Shown here: piece after piece, positions 1-13,100 of the stretch
Position numbering within the stretch: position 1 is the stretch's first letter
Layout: each line of letters begins with the position of its first letter
DNA from: Mactromeris polynyma
Taxonomy: Eukaryota > Mollusca > Bivalvia > Venerida > Mactridae
NCBI GenBank assembly: GCA_032209605.1
Contig: JASFXZ010000016.1
Coordinates: forward strand, 16,492,001 to 16,556,000
Direction: 5' to 3'
DNA length: 64,000 nt
Notes under the pieces: generated by a model
Databases searched by the model: none
The model's input: only the letters and a program-made list of their open reading frames with translations
What the model was told of the DNA's origin: nothing
Program-made: the position numbers and the translations under genes

Positions 1-76
1 TGGTGACGTCACATGTGACGTTTTCTTGAAATGACGTCACTTATAGAAGAGGTTGGAAATCGTACAGCAGCGCTCA
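1..76. mobile_element. MITE family E, right half, cut by window edge
   Basis: Matches the right arm of the palindromic elements at 37553-37791 and 38743-38982: two TGACGTCA octamers (4-11, 32-39), then TTTTCTTGAAATGACG, AGAAGAGG and the terminal GCAGCGCTCA. The left half lies outside the window. Confidence 0.75.
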
Positions 77-1066
77 TAATGATTGTTACATACATAACTA
101 ACATGAAAATGATGCGCCGCTTTAATAGAGAGAAATCACCGTGTCCATTGTCGTTTCCTGTGATATGTTCGCCAGTCTGGTATCGGAAAATGTTTTATAT
201 ATTCTCCATTGTGATCAAAGACTTCTTTGGTAACTCTTGGTGTCAAAGATTATTTGCCGCGTTTTGTTCTTGAGAATCAAAACTCGAAAGTGTATATAGA
301 CTGGTTTTACTATTTTAACTACCGCCGGAAAATCATTTGGAATAACGATATTAAACCATTCCATTAGGACTTAAAGCTCACCTTGAGCAATACATGTGAG
401 AAAGGGATTTCATTATTTGATTTCCAATTGTATCAAAAAGCGCTGAGGAATTTTGACAATCGTTTGTTTCTCTTAAAGCTACACAGACTAAGATTTATAT
501 AGATATATATATGGAAAAAACAATTGCTTGTTTGAAATAATAAAATAAAGTTTAAAAAAAGCGCTAAGGAATTTTGACATTCGTTGAGTTCTCTTATAGC
601 TACAAAGATTGAGCTTTATATTTCTCTGGACTAACATTCTTCTGTTTGTGAAATAATAAGCATGTTTGGAAACATCAATACAAATTGACTAGGAACTTAG
701 AAAATGGACACATTTGACAGAAAGTATTAATGTTTTTTGAATGATAGATGATATTCTAAAATGTACGTAAAATCGGATTAGTAACTTAGAAATAGTATGA
801 GCTTGTAGAACGTATATAATTGAATGACAATTTGTTAGTTTGAACTAATAAACATATTCTAACATCTACATCAAGTGGAATAGCATAACAAAGTTGTAAA
901 GACACAGTACTCGTACATATGAGCAAAAAATCTTTATTTGAAACAATTAAAACATTTGACATTATACATAAGTTGATTATAATAAAAACAATTGGTTCTG
1001 TTATCTTGATAAAATATTTTTGAAAAAAAAATATTATATATAATACTCGGTGGATAAACTGTGAAC
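77..1066. other. Upstream flank of CCAPR, AT-rich, no gene seen
   Basis: Contains only short AT-rich sequence and a loose duplication of the phrase GCGCTRAGGAATTTTGACA (near 440 and 560). No open frame with recognisable content. The transcription start cannot be placed; the ATATTATATATAATA stretch just before the start codon is too close to the ATG to be called a TATA box with confidence. Confidence 0.5.
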
Positions 1067-1147
1067 ATGATGACAGTTAACACTACAAACTATTCATCAC
1101 CGTCATCATTTGGTAATAACACGGGAGCTACATACCAGTTCTACCAG
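1067..1147 (+). CDS. CCAPR: CCAPR exon 1: start codon and extracellular N-terminus
   Basis: Encodes residues 1-27 and ends phase 0 at CAG|gtaagt. An in-frame TAA at 1055-1057, four codons before the ATG, supports this start; a second ATG follows immediately, and both have A at -3. The peptide is Asn/Ser/Thr rich with three N-X-S/T sequons (N5, N8, N17), as expected for a GPCR ectodomain without a signal peptide. It ends QFYQ and joins exon 2 at AEQ, reproducing the FY-x-x-EQ segment that precedes TM1 in CCAP receptors. This is the main reason for accepting an exon 38 kb from the next one. Confidence 0.75.
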
Positions 1148-4100
1148 GTAAGTTTTGTAACCTATGGTTTATATAATGTTTGTATATTTTGTTTGTAAAC
1201 GTTCAGTCATATTTTCTGTTAAAATATGCTAAGTAATATTTTTTTAGAAAATTTCATGTAAATGCCTTTAAACATACGTGATCTGAAACATTGTATTGTA
1301 ACTTTTCTTAAACGTTTCCTGGAACTGTAAAACACGAGTCTGGTACAGAATTTCCTATGTTAGAGCTAATTATGCGCGTAGATCAGGATAGAAAATATCG
1401 GTGTCGGGCATCTTATAATTTTGTCTAAAAATAAAAATACCTAAATTTTAAATCATAATATATTTTGAAAATTGTGATAAAAACATCTTGTCCTACTGTA
1501 TGCGCTAACTACACATGAACATTATTTAATATAATATACATTATCATACTTATATTATAATTATATACGATTTTGCTGTAAACATTAAAATTAAACAAGA
1601 AACTGTTCGAAAGACGAAGACTATAATCATGAACTGTGGCTCCATTTCATAACATTAAATTAACGTGAAAACGTTTACTGTGAGATTTAAAAGTTTGTGA
1701 TTTGACGATTTTATGGTTATATAAAATAGATGAATGATGCATAGGGAAAGCACCATCGGTCTATCGTATGTGTGTAAATGGTCGTTTACTCAGTTTTACT
1801 TATTGTAAATGACTTTTCTTAAATTTGAGAAATAACATTTACCAATTGAATATCTTGGAAGTGGTAAAGAGAATAATAGCAAAGTAACTGAAAGTCATGA
1901 ATGTTACAAGGGAGTATTTATAAACGTGCGAAACTTGGTCTGCCATCGCCTTATTTTAGAGTTTGATTTGATTAACATTTATTTTCCCGCGAGCTTCCGC
2001 TGAGATTATCCTTAAACAGTCAACTCTCGTTAAAACTAACATGTCTTTATATTGAATACATCGTTATATTGAGTATTTATTGAATATATCGTAATACTGA
2101 ATATGTCGTAATGAATATTTCGTTGTATTGAATACATCGTTATATTGTCTATTTCGTTGTACTGAATATGTCGTTATATTGAATATTTCGTTGTATTGAA
2201 TATGTCGTTGTATTGAATACGTCGCTGTACTGAATATGTCGTTGTACTGAATAAGTCGTTGTTTTGAATACATCGTTATATTGTCTATGTCGCTGTACTG
2301 AATATGTCGTTATATTGAATATGTCGTTATATTGAAATAAAATGAATTAAATCAACGACACAATGGGGCAGATTCGTTTCCACTGGATTAGTCATGAGAG
2401 TTGACTGCGTCACATTCATACACGTTAAACAATTCTCTCATCTCCTCTAAACCCGTTGCTCAATGTCATGTCGCCTCCCCCAAGGACTACAACATTGAGA
2501 CTTTTCCAATTAATCCAACATGAATTTTTAATATCTGACGAAGTTAAACGGTCATATCTACGTGGCAAAAAAGGAATGCGTCATCGCTGATTATAAATAA
2601 GCTTCTAGAGTTTAATAACGACCTCTCTTTATAGATGTTTTCAATTTATCTTTTTTGATGTGAAAAGGCAATTAGCATTGTCGACTCCCCACATGCAAAT
2701 ATGGATAAAATCGTCTTTTATTCAATCATTCTTTCGTGGAATAACGTTTTGTTGTTTAAACAGAGCTTCGTTCATCATTCTGATTGATTATGTAACATCA
2801 ACTAAACAAAATTACTTCCCTCCTCAACATTTTTAGTTTGCGATTAAGAAATGAATTTCAGGAAACGAATATTTTTATCAATCGCTTTTACACCGGTAGA
2901 CTTAAGATTGATTAAAATCAGTTTTAATTAATTTCCATGGTGCCGTAACTAGGGGTTGTCAAAAAACTACCGTATTGAATAAATAAATGGGCGAATTAGT
3001 GAATTACGAACGAACGAACGAACGAACGAACGAACGAACGAACGAACGAACGAACGAACGAACGAACGAACGAACGAACGAACGAACGAACGAACGAACG
3101 AACGAACGAACGAACGAACGAACGAACGAACGAACGAACGAACGAACGAACGAACGAACGAACGAACGAACGAACGAACGAACGAACGAACGAACGAACG
3201 AACGAACGAACGAACGAACGAACGAACGAACGAACGACATGAACACACACACGCACGCGCAAAGAAACCAACCAAATAATTATATATTGTACGAAGGACG
3301 GATGGAAAAATGCAGAAAGGAAAAAAGTACTTGACAATAGCACACGTATGTCAAAACAATGCCGCTGCTCATGTGATGTGTTTGGCAGGTTAGATCTGGT
3401 TGGTACCCCAGGAGCACTGCTCATGTGATGTGTTTGGCAGGTTAGATCTGGTTGGTACCCCAGGAGCACTGCTCATGTGATGTGTTTGGCAGGTTAGTTC
3501 TGGTTGGTACCCCAGGAGCACTGGTCATGTGATGTGTTTGGCAGGTTAGATCTGGTTGGTACCCCAGGAGCACTGCTCATGTGATGTGTTTGGCAGGTAA
3601 GTTCTGGTTGGTACCCCAGGAGCACTGGTCATGTGATGTGTTTGGTAGGTTAGATCTGGTTGGTACCCCAGGAGCACTGCTCATGTGATGTGTTTGGCAG
3701 GTTAGTTCTGGTTGGTACCCCAGGAGCACTGGTCATGTGATGTGTTTGGCAGGTTAGATCTGGTTGGTACCCCAGGAGCACTGCTCATGTGATGTGTTTG
3801 GCAGGTAAGTTCTGGTTGGTACCCCAGGAGCACTGGTCATGTGATGTGTTTGGTAGGTTAGTTCTGGTTGGTACCCCAGGAGCACTGGTCATGTCAACTG
3901 ACCAGCGTATAGAACTGACATACTGATGATAAAACTGCTTAAAACACAAACTATACACACACACAGCAGAAAAAGGTTATGTTGAATGTCACACATACAG
4001 CGTTTCAATCATAAATAACTACTACATACAGTCATCTTAATAGGATTCGTCATGGGAAGTCTAAATTAGCATCATTTAATGCAATCAGCAACAACCGAGA

Positions 4101-7100
4101 TTTTGATTAAAACAGCGTGACTCGATGTTGTTGTTTTTGTTCTGATTTTTTGCAACAAATATTTTTCATGTTTGCTTCGGTAAAAAAATGAAAAAAAAGA
4201 ACATAGTATTACTTTAAAAGTTTAGATGGTTGGACACTACCATATAACAGGCAAGGAAGATAAAAGGCAATGCCGCTTCAAACACGTAACTATCACTAGT
4301 ACGATTATTCCTTTGTATGCAAGCAGGCTGTAACGATAAAATATTATATAAGACAGACAAACTTGGGATATTCCGAGTGATATTCCGGCACATAAAGACT
4401 TAGGTAGACGAACATACGTTAATTATATATAATCTCGTTAAACATGTAATATGACTTGTCAGACATTCATTTGTATGCTAGTCATGTGTTGTGGCCAAAT
4501 GTAATAAGACGTTCGACTTAAGGACGTAGGAAGCACTCTTTCACAAAGGAACAAGCCCAAGAAAAAACATGTTTGTTGAAGTCATACGGGTGTAATATTT
4601 CATTGCTGATAAACCGTCTAAAACTGAGTTTGTGACGTCAGATATTCAATTTTGAAATACTTGACGTCATCACCAACGTCACAAATAGGTTTTGTAATGG
4701 CGGCGCTCAAAATAACAGACAGTTCCAATGTTATGTAGAGGCGTCGCTGAAGACCCTTTACGTAATTATAAACTTACTCCGTGATTTAAACTGTAGACAG
4801 ACCGAAATAATTGTTTAATTGAATATAAGCTTAAGGATTACCCTAAGAGCTTAGACCCTTGGCGCCACATATTCAGTGTCACATTTTGCATGTTTGCGTC
4901 TGCGTCTCAGAACGGTGGCACCACTTAAGGCGATCCTCTAGCATCCAAAGACGACAAATAAGCCTGCTTATCGCGCCAAAAATGACAAATATAGCAAGTG
5001 GTACAACGATAGCGCTATAAAACCGAGTTATATACAAAATATCGGTATCAACTGCACATTTATAATGGAAACAACATGGAAACTGGTGTCCAGGGGTTTG
5101 CAATAGGTTTATTCCCACTGCCAGCATTCAAGTATTTACTAATAATTAGATATCGAAATTCAACAACTCGGAGATAAAACAAATGGATTTATATTAGAAA
5201 TTTAATGCTGGTTACACATCTCTGTACGCAGTAAGGGGAGACAACTGCGTTGGGGGGTGTACAAAGCAAGCGCTTGAACTTACTCTAGAAATGCTTATAT
5301 TTTCTTTTCGGTAGTTGAGTACATGGTACATGGATGATTAAGACATGCAATAATATTCAAATAATAATTACAACATGTGCATAATATCCAGGCCATACAC
5401 ACCAGCACCTAGGATAGCACGAAACAGAGTAGACTATTATTTCCACTGTGTACCTACGTGTTGGTGGCATGACATAGAGAGGCATAAAAATCTAAATAAT
5501 AATGCTAAACATATTGTTTTTCCTTACAAGGGCATAAACAATGATTTGGAAACGGACGAGTGTTTGAATAGACACGAACAAACAACACGTAAAACAAAAA
5601 TACGCTGAAGCTTTTGACATTAAGCACATCTACGTGATTGCTTTGCTTTGTCTCGTAGCATCATTGTGCTTGCAATTAGATACTAATAAATGATTATAAT
5701 CGAAGGAGTATGAATGTCAACAAGGGGAATGAGTCAATAAGCCATGTTTCTTGAGATTACTTTGTGTTGTATACAATGAAAAATGAACTAGATTAGTATC
5801 TATATAGAAGGAAAATTTACCAAGCAATTTTGACTTACATCGCAAAGGTTAAAACATTAATTGATTTCAAGACTCAGAACTAAACAAAAATCGTAAATGA
5901 AGTATTAAAGATAATAACTAACCTTCCTAGTATGAGAAGAATAAAACAAGACATAGCCTAACTGTATTACCATTACAAAGGGTAAACTATTTAAAATAAT
6001 TGAAGCCGTAAGCAAAACACTTAAAGATATATTATGTATTATGCTCATTTTTTGTTCATTTTTTTACCGAAACTAATATGAAAAATATATTTCCTATAGT
6101 TAAAACATCAATAAACGTACAATAACAAAGAATGAACTCGTAATGATAGATCAGTATTTGGTAAAAAAAGATGTTTGTACATCATAAAATTCAAAAAAAA
6201 ATATCGGGCTATTTTACAAGTTGTGTCTGTTAGTAATATGGTAAAAACAGATAGTTTCAATCGGTTATACATTGCTATGGGTCTTATAAGAGATGTTTTA
6301 GCCAGTGTAACAATAATACGGGATGAAGTCAATTCAAATATTTTATGTTCAGATGAGCCCTATACATCTTCAACGTGTGATTCAGACTAAAATAGAATTC
6401 AATAATACAGCAAAACTTCAATAATACGACCACATGTATGACCCTTGAAAATGGTCTTAATATTGAGGTTGAATAAAGAGCAAAAGAGGGAAATATTTCG
6501 TTCGCTTTTGGGGGTGACTGTACACTTTGTTTGTAGTGCTTTCTACTCGGATTCGTAAATCATTTTAATGAATTACTACATTTTTTGTCAAAAGGGAATT
6601 CAGCGTCCATTAGATGCCTACTTAAAAAGAATAGCTAAAACGAATCCGGTGCTTCACTATTAGTTTTATGACATTTCATACCCACAAAGACCCTAGTTTA
6701 GCATAATTAAACAACATTGTATAATATTATGGTCCATGTCCATGCTCATTTTGGTATGAATGACAAGTTTTCAGTAATGTCTCTGATGAATTACGTAAAG
6801 TGAGCATTTTTACAGACAATTAACATTGTAATAATCTACCAAGCCCTAGAGGGGGATATCGGAGGTTGTGACCCCGTAAAATAATGGTATCTCCTTAGCT
6901 GACACAATTACTTTCAAGAAAGTTACCCTCACGAGGTATTCATTTTTATTTCGCCGAATGTAAGGGTGACAAAATCTGAAAGATATAGAAATGCAATAAC
7001 ATCGATGAGTGTGTGACATTGGCATAGACTAGATGTGAATATCCTCCAATAATGTCATCTTCACCGGTAGAAAGCTTTTATTGATCAGGAATAATTTTGT

Positions 7101-10100
7101 TCAATTATATATGATAAGCGTTTCCGTGACAATACAATCATTTGCTCGCAATCTATTGAACATTTAACCTTGTGTACCAAAGGTCGATATCATTAAATGT
7201 AACAATTTTGTTTTTCAATTATACCCTACGTGATGACTTCCTTGAATACTCTGACATTTGATCATGCTGTCTTAATAATATGTTTTCACCTGATAATTGT
7301 ACAGGGATTGTTGTTTTTAATTGGCAATCCCTTAATTATTCGCGAGTACCGGTTGGTAGCCATGAAACAGTCATCGAGAAAGATTAGAATAAGTTGTAAG
7401 AAACACATGCTGAATAAACCTGTACTTAACAAATGCGTTATTATTAAGCAAAATTAAACGAAAACAGACATATGCTTATTCGTGCAGTTCGTAACACACC
7501 TCTGCTTCCGGTTCGGTATAAACTATTACCAAACCCAACACTTCCGGTTTGGTCTAAAACACTACCAACATCCTATAATGTTTAGCTACTTCCGGTTTGT
7601 TCTAAGCTACTACCAAACCTACCATTCCTGAGACATTGCTAGTCAAATGATATCGATAGGACCAGTCTAAATTTCTAGAGAACTACAAAACCAGACGGTA
7701 TCTGTATCTGAGACTAAAGTATATTGGTGACATAGCAAATGATTTATGTTTGCATTATTCAGAAGGTTAGACGTTTGTCAAACAGATATATTATGGGATA
7801 TTGGCGATACATCATTTGTGATAAGTGTGCCATACGTCTATTGAAAGAGACGACACTATCAACTATATGAACTGCCCTGCGTTCAGTTACGACTATAAGT
7901 GGCGAACGATTTGTTATGTATCCCTTGTCCACCGTATCACATTGGCTGTATATACACGGGAACCAAATTACGAAACGTTACGAAACGATAGGTCTGATAG
8001 CCGTAACTCAACGCAGGGCTGGTATTGAGTCTATAATATTTCGGCGTAGCTGTATAACATTGATTTTGACCTACATTTTTTACCCAACCAAAAGTTAAAA
8101 TCTTACCATTCATAGTGTCATCCCAGAGGCACCAAACGGGGTTTACGTTCACCCAAGAGGCACCAAACAGGGGTTTAGTTCACCCAAGAGGCACCCAACA
8201 GGGTTTTCGTAAGATGAGTGTTCTTTAGCAGAATTTTGCTGGAAGTAAAATGACCCTGATAAGACAGGTCCATGATTATAGTATACATGTATATAGATCC
8301 GAGTTAATTTTTGTAAGGTTTTACTTTTTAACATTTTGCAAAAAACATTTCATTTAACATCAATCTATCCACGCCGTTTATCTTTTATGAAGATATTTCT
8401 TGTCTGGCATATAGTCACTCGCTTTCTTCTCATAATTGCACACTTGATATTTCCACAGAGCACAGTGTAACTGCCTTCCAAGCGCTTTAAAAACACAAGG
8501 AAAAATCAGACATTTTTTGGTCGAAACTATGGATAATACGCAATCTGCTAGGAAAAACTAAGAACGCTGGAGAGCCTGGTTCCATCTTGATACCTTATGG
8601 CATTGTGGAGATACGGCGACGTATTATCAACGATGTTGAGCTTTCTGGATTATGTCATTTACAATTGTAATATACGATTAACCAGTAAACAAAAAGGTTA
8701 TTTTCTTAAAGCTTGGTAACAAACAAATAATTTCAATTTAAGTTTCCAAATTGACTGAAATTGCGTCGTGGAAATCAGGCTACGGCAAATATGCCCAATA
8801 ATTATCTACCAGACAGTGTCGCGCCAAATAATTTAGAACGAACATTTTTTGAAATTTCTTGATAATGTGCATGCAGATGAGAGCGTCCATATTGCTAGCT
8901 TCGTCTGCGTTTACTTAGTGCTTGTTTTATTCTATCACACTGTCTGTAAATGGCTAAAAAATTCCAACTGACAGTTAATTGGCGGAAATTCGTAATGTCA
9001 ATATTTTGTTATTCTAATTTTGTTTTGAGTGAGTTCTTTTGCATGCATCAACAAAAAATGAAGTACTAATTCAATCTTTTATCAGTAATGTATTTGTAAA
9101 TCGAATCAATTTAGGAATTTGTGTAAATTCTTTATTCTCCTTGATTTTTGAAATTTTGAAAAGATTTCGTTCCTAAAAGCTGGAATCCTTCCAAGGGCAA
9201 CTAAGCGTAAATTTCTATACCATATTCTGTTTTAGATCTACGACGTTCATGAAAGGCGTCAAATGTTATATCGTGTTAATGGCTGTATAATTATTATTTA
9301 TGTTAATGTTTCAGAAGTCTGTTAATTTCCCTTTCCCCTATTCTTTCACTTGATTTTTGATGTTCTTTTCTCTCCCTCTTTCGGTCTTTTATTACTGACT
9401 TTCTTGACTTGTTCCGTGATGTATTCCATCAATTTACCATCCCCTCTGCTGTCCCCTTAAACTCTCCTCAGTTGTTCTTTATGGTCGACCAGACCCTATT
9501 CCCATACCTGTTCACCCTTGCATCATCTTCAGTGATTAATGCTTCGTAGGTTGTCGCTTTCCCGGGGATATGTATGGAGTTGTATTGTCCTATAAATGTG
9601 GCGTTCCCGGTAACAACTTCATCTCTCTTTCATACCATATACTGTGTTTTCTCTCCTGCCATTGCACATTGTTCGTGCAATCGGTAATTTCCTAGCGTGA
9701 ATGCGGATGTCTTTGTGGAGAGGCATTGTCTTATGTATGCGGCGATCCCTGCAGCAATTTATTCTCTCTCATGTATCTGTTTCTGTGTTTACGTCAATGT
9801 TTTTAGCTGTTAACAACACTAAATAACAATGTCACTGAGTACAGAGCTGTATAACATCATGGCCATTGTCATCTTAGTAAGCAATAAACAAGTCTGGACA
9901 AATTACGTTTAACAAGAAAATGCTTGAAAAAAGATGGTCGGCGCAATTTAACGGTAAAGATTTGTTGTGCAACATGAAAAATGCCGAGATGTTCCGATTG
10001 CTGGTCACTCCAGATCCAAAATTGACTTCGGCAAATTCACCGAAATTCAGTGGATTTTAGTAAGGTAACGCACCTTTTATCGAAATGTTAACCAATCCGC

Positions 10101-13100
10101 GTCAAGGTTACAAACGCTGTTCGGTTGAAGAGGAATTGCCTTAGTGGTTAACGTTAGATTTTAATGGTTTACACAACACTGATATGCAAATAGCAAAACC
10201 ATGTTAGTACGGCTGCGCCGAAAAACTGTGTTGGTGTTCAGAAATATTTCAGTTGGCTTACTTTTTTTGTTAGAATTCCAATAACATTGGTTTTACAATC
10301 GGATCAAATAATTATTGAAAGGAACGGTTATCTAGCGAGATTTAACGTACACGTGATCTAACCTACATATAAAATTCATAAATCAGTGCCGAGGCATTGT
10401 CCAATTATCCCATGGTTTGATTTCAGTCTGTGTAATTATGTAGAGGAAGACACTGGCCACATGTCGCGGGACAATTTATTACCAGTATGTCAGTATACAG
10501 CCCTCAAGTGTCACATATATACACGTGACACAATCCCAAAGCCTATTTTGGCGGCTTAAAACAGTATGATGCGGGAATTGTTACAGATTAAAGCGGGAGC
10601 ATCTCGAGATATTTTTAAACCGCGTCGTGTGTTGAAAGTCACGGGAAACATAATAAAGCTTCTACTCTCAATACCTCGTGTGACTGATGTCTTGATCTCT
10701 TCCTATTCTTTATTCACAAACAGCAGTTCAACAGCCTCATCTATCATGTTATGTTTAACCAGAGACAGTGTGAAGACGGGAACAATTTCACTGTTGTTTT
10801 GTGTTGTTGAATTAATGCTAATGGAAAGTCTGGACCAATTTGGTTTACATGACTATAGAAAAACCTATCCTAAAGACCACCTTTAAACACAATTTTCAAG
10901 TCCATTTTCAAATGTTTTGTTCTTTGTTTTACCTTGATATTAAGACCACTTCAATAAGATTACCAGATTTTACGGGTCCAAAAGGTGGTCGTACTATTAA
11001 GGTTTTACTGTATTGCTTTTATGTTTGGCTAGCGACGCAACGACGAATTAACGCGAAAAGAAAACACATCGTGAAAAAGGACTTTATAGATAGAACGCAA
11101 CTCGAACATTGAACGACTGTTGCTAAGTGGTGACAACCGTGTCTGACTTAGTTCACCGGAACAGGACCCTTTAGTAAGAATCTTGATATGGCGCACATTT
11201 CTGGATTAATTAGCCAGACATTGTAATTTTATCTGTTCCAGAAAATCCAATTAGTGCCGACAAGAGTTAACACTTCAAATTACTCGATTACGAAGAACGA
11301 ATGTCACTTAGGGCGATACATATATTGCTTTCACGCAAAACACTTGCAAACAGTCTCGTATCTTCTTATAAGAAATTAACAAACTCATTTATTTTCGCAA
11401 TAACATTTGCTGATAAGATTGCACACTTATCAATATCCGTATATGTCTGCAAGTAGGCCAATATAATGTAATTAAACCTGATTTACCCGTGTCTAACCAA
11501 GATATATGTGCAGTCAACTTTGAAATTGACACCAGACACGAATTGGGGGATTGTTCTGTCTAGCGTTGCAGTAACAATGATTTAATAACTAGATATGGTA
11601 TGAAAGAGACAATAAGTTGCTACATGGAAAGCCACAAACACAAGACAATGCCTTCCCGCGCAGACCTTCGGGAAAACAACAGTCCATGAAACATAAGGCG
11701 TTGTTGAGGTGCAAGGGTACATACACAATGGAACAGGGACGCAAGAAATAGCCTGGTCGACCATAAAAGCAGGGGGGAATTAAATGGATGAAAACACGGG
11801 GGTGGTAGCCCCGACACTTACTAAATCAAATGTTCAATTGGGTTTACTCTGCCATTTTTGTATCATAGTCCAACAATGAGAATTTGCATCGTACAAATAG
11901 CCGTTTCACTTAATCATGCGATGTACGCAAATAAGCATAGATGGCATGCGCCGTGATTATGACATTCAAAAGCCCGGAATTTTACCCATGCATGCACCGT
12001 AATTGTGAAATCAAGCAGGTAAAACCAAACTTGGTAAAGTGCTGATATGAGATGTGTTAGTTATCAACATTGCGGTAACTAACACTTCGGGTGTTATGCT
12101 ACCCACGCTGTTAGTTGATACAATTTAGCTCCTTGTCTCAAGATGTAGTACAAGAAAACTTACGAAACTATGATACACTATGATGATATAGGTGTGCAAT
12201 AACTTATAGAATTTATCTAGCGCGTTTTTTTTGAAAACCATAAAAACGAGCATTTGGCATGTACTGCTGCATTTTTGAAAATACGAAACAAGTTTATAAA
12301 GATTGTCTATCCAAATTGGTATATAGCTATTAACTTTCTGACTAAAATCAGGGTAATAATTCGCGTAGAATTTGATATAAGAATGTCACATCAAATAGTA
12401 TAGTTTCAACATGTTAATTCGCTGTGAAACATCTTACGACATGTTCTAACAATTCCTCTCGACAGCAGCTTGCTGGGCTTCAATTTGTAGCCGTCACTCT
12501 CACCATTAAATTCTACTTGTGCCGTAATGAATTATTTAAAAGTGGAAGTGCAGAGAAGGTAATGCCATATTAACACTACCGAACGTATCACAACATTACT
12601 TTTATACAATCCCACATCAGCAACAAGTTCAGGCAAGAAATATATTGAAAAAAGATGGTCGGCGCAGTTGAATGTGCAACATTAAAAATGCAGAGATGTT
12701 ATGATTGCATGTCACTCTAAATCCAAAATGGATGTTGGTACATTCACCGATATTCAGCTCGGTAAGGTAACGTACCCCTTGGCGAAAGGTTAACCAATTA
12801 GCGTATAGGTTACAAATAATGTTCGGTTAAAGAGAAGTTGGTTTAGTGGTTAACGTAAGATTTGATTGGTTTACACAACACTGATATGCAAATAGCAAAG
12901 CCAAAACAGTATGGAACAACCTATGGCAGCACGACAGAACAACAAGAAAGGTCAAACAACGGTACATACAGCCATGAAACGGTCAGTAAATATCACAAGG
13001 GCTTAAACTTCTTAAGTGGCATGTCAACTTCGCATTTAGCCGATATATCGCCAAACAATCAAGATTTGAATCATGATAATTTGCATATTTAGACAGACTT

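Noticed and set aside
1031..1045. TATA box for CCAPR
   Set aside because: Too near the start codon and one of many AT-rich stretches; no initiator visible.
2967..3469. Open frames of 80-157 codons on both strands across the GAAC run
   Set aside because: They consist of Ser-Phe-Val-Arg or Thr-Asn-Glu-Arg repeats forced by a stop-free 4-bp unit and run into the minisatellite; no start context or homology.
3365..3898. CRISPR array
   Set aside because: Units are contiguous 52-bp tandem copies without unique spacers, in eukaryotic DNA.
10566..10886. 106-codon plus-strand open frame
   Set aside because: No domain, no codon signal beyond chance, and its 3' end lies in a family D MITE.
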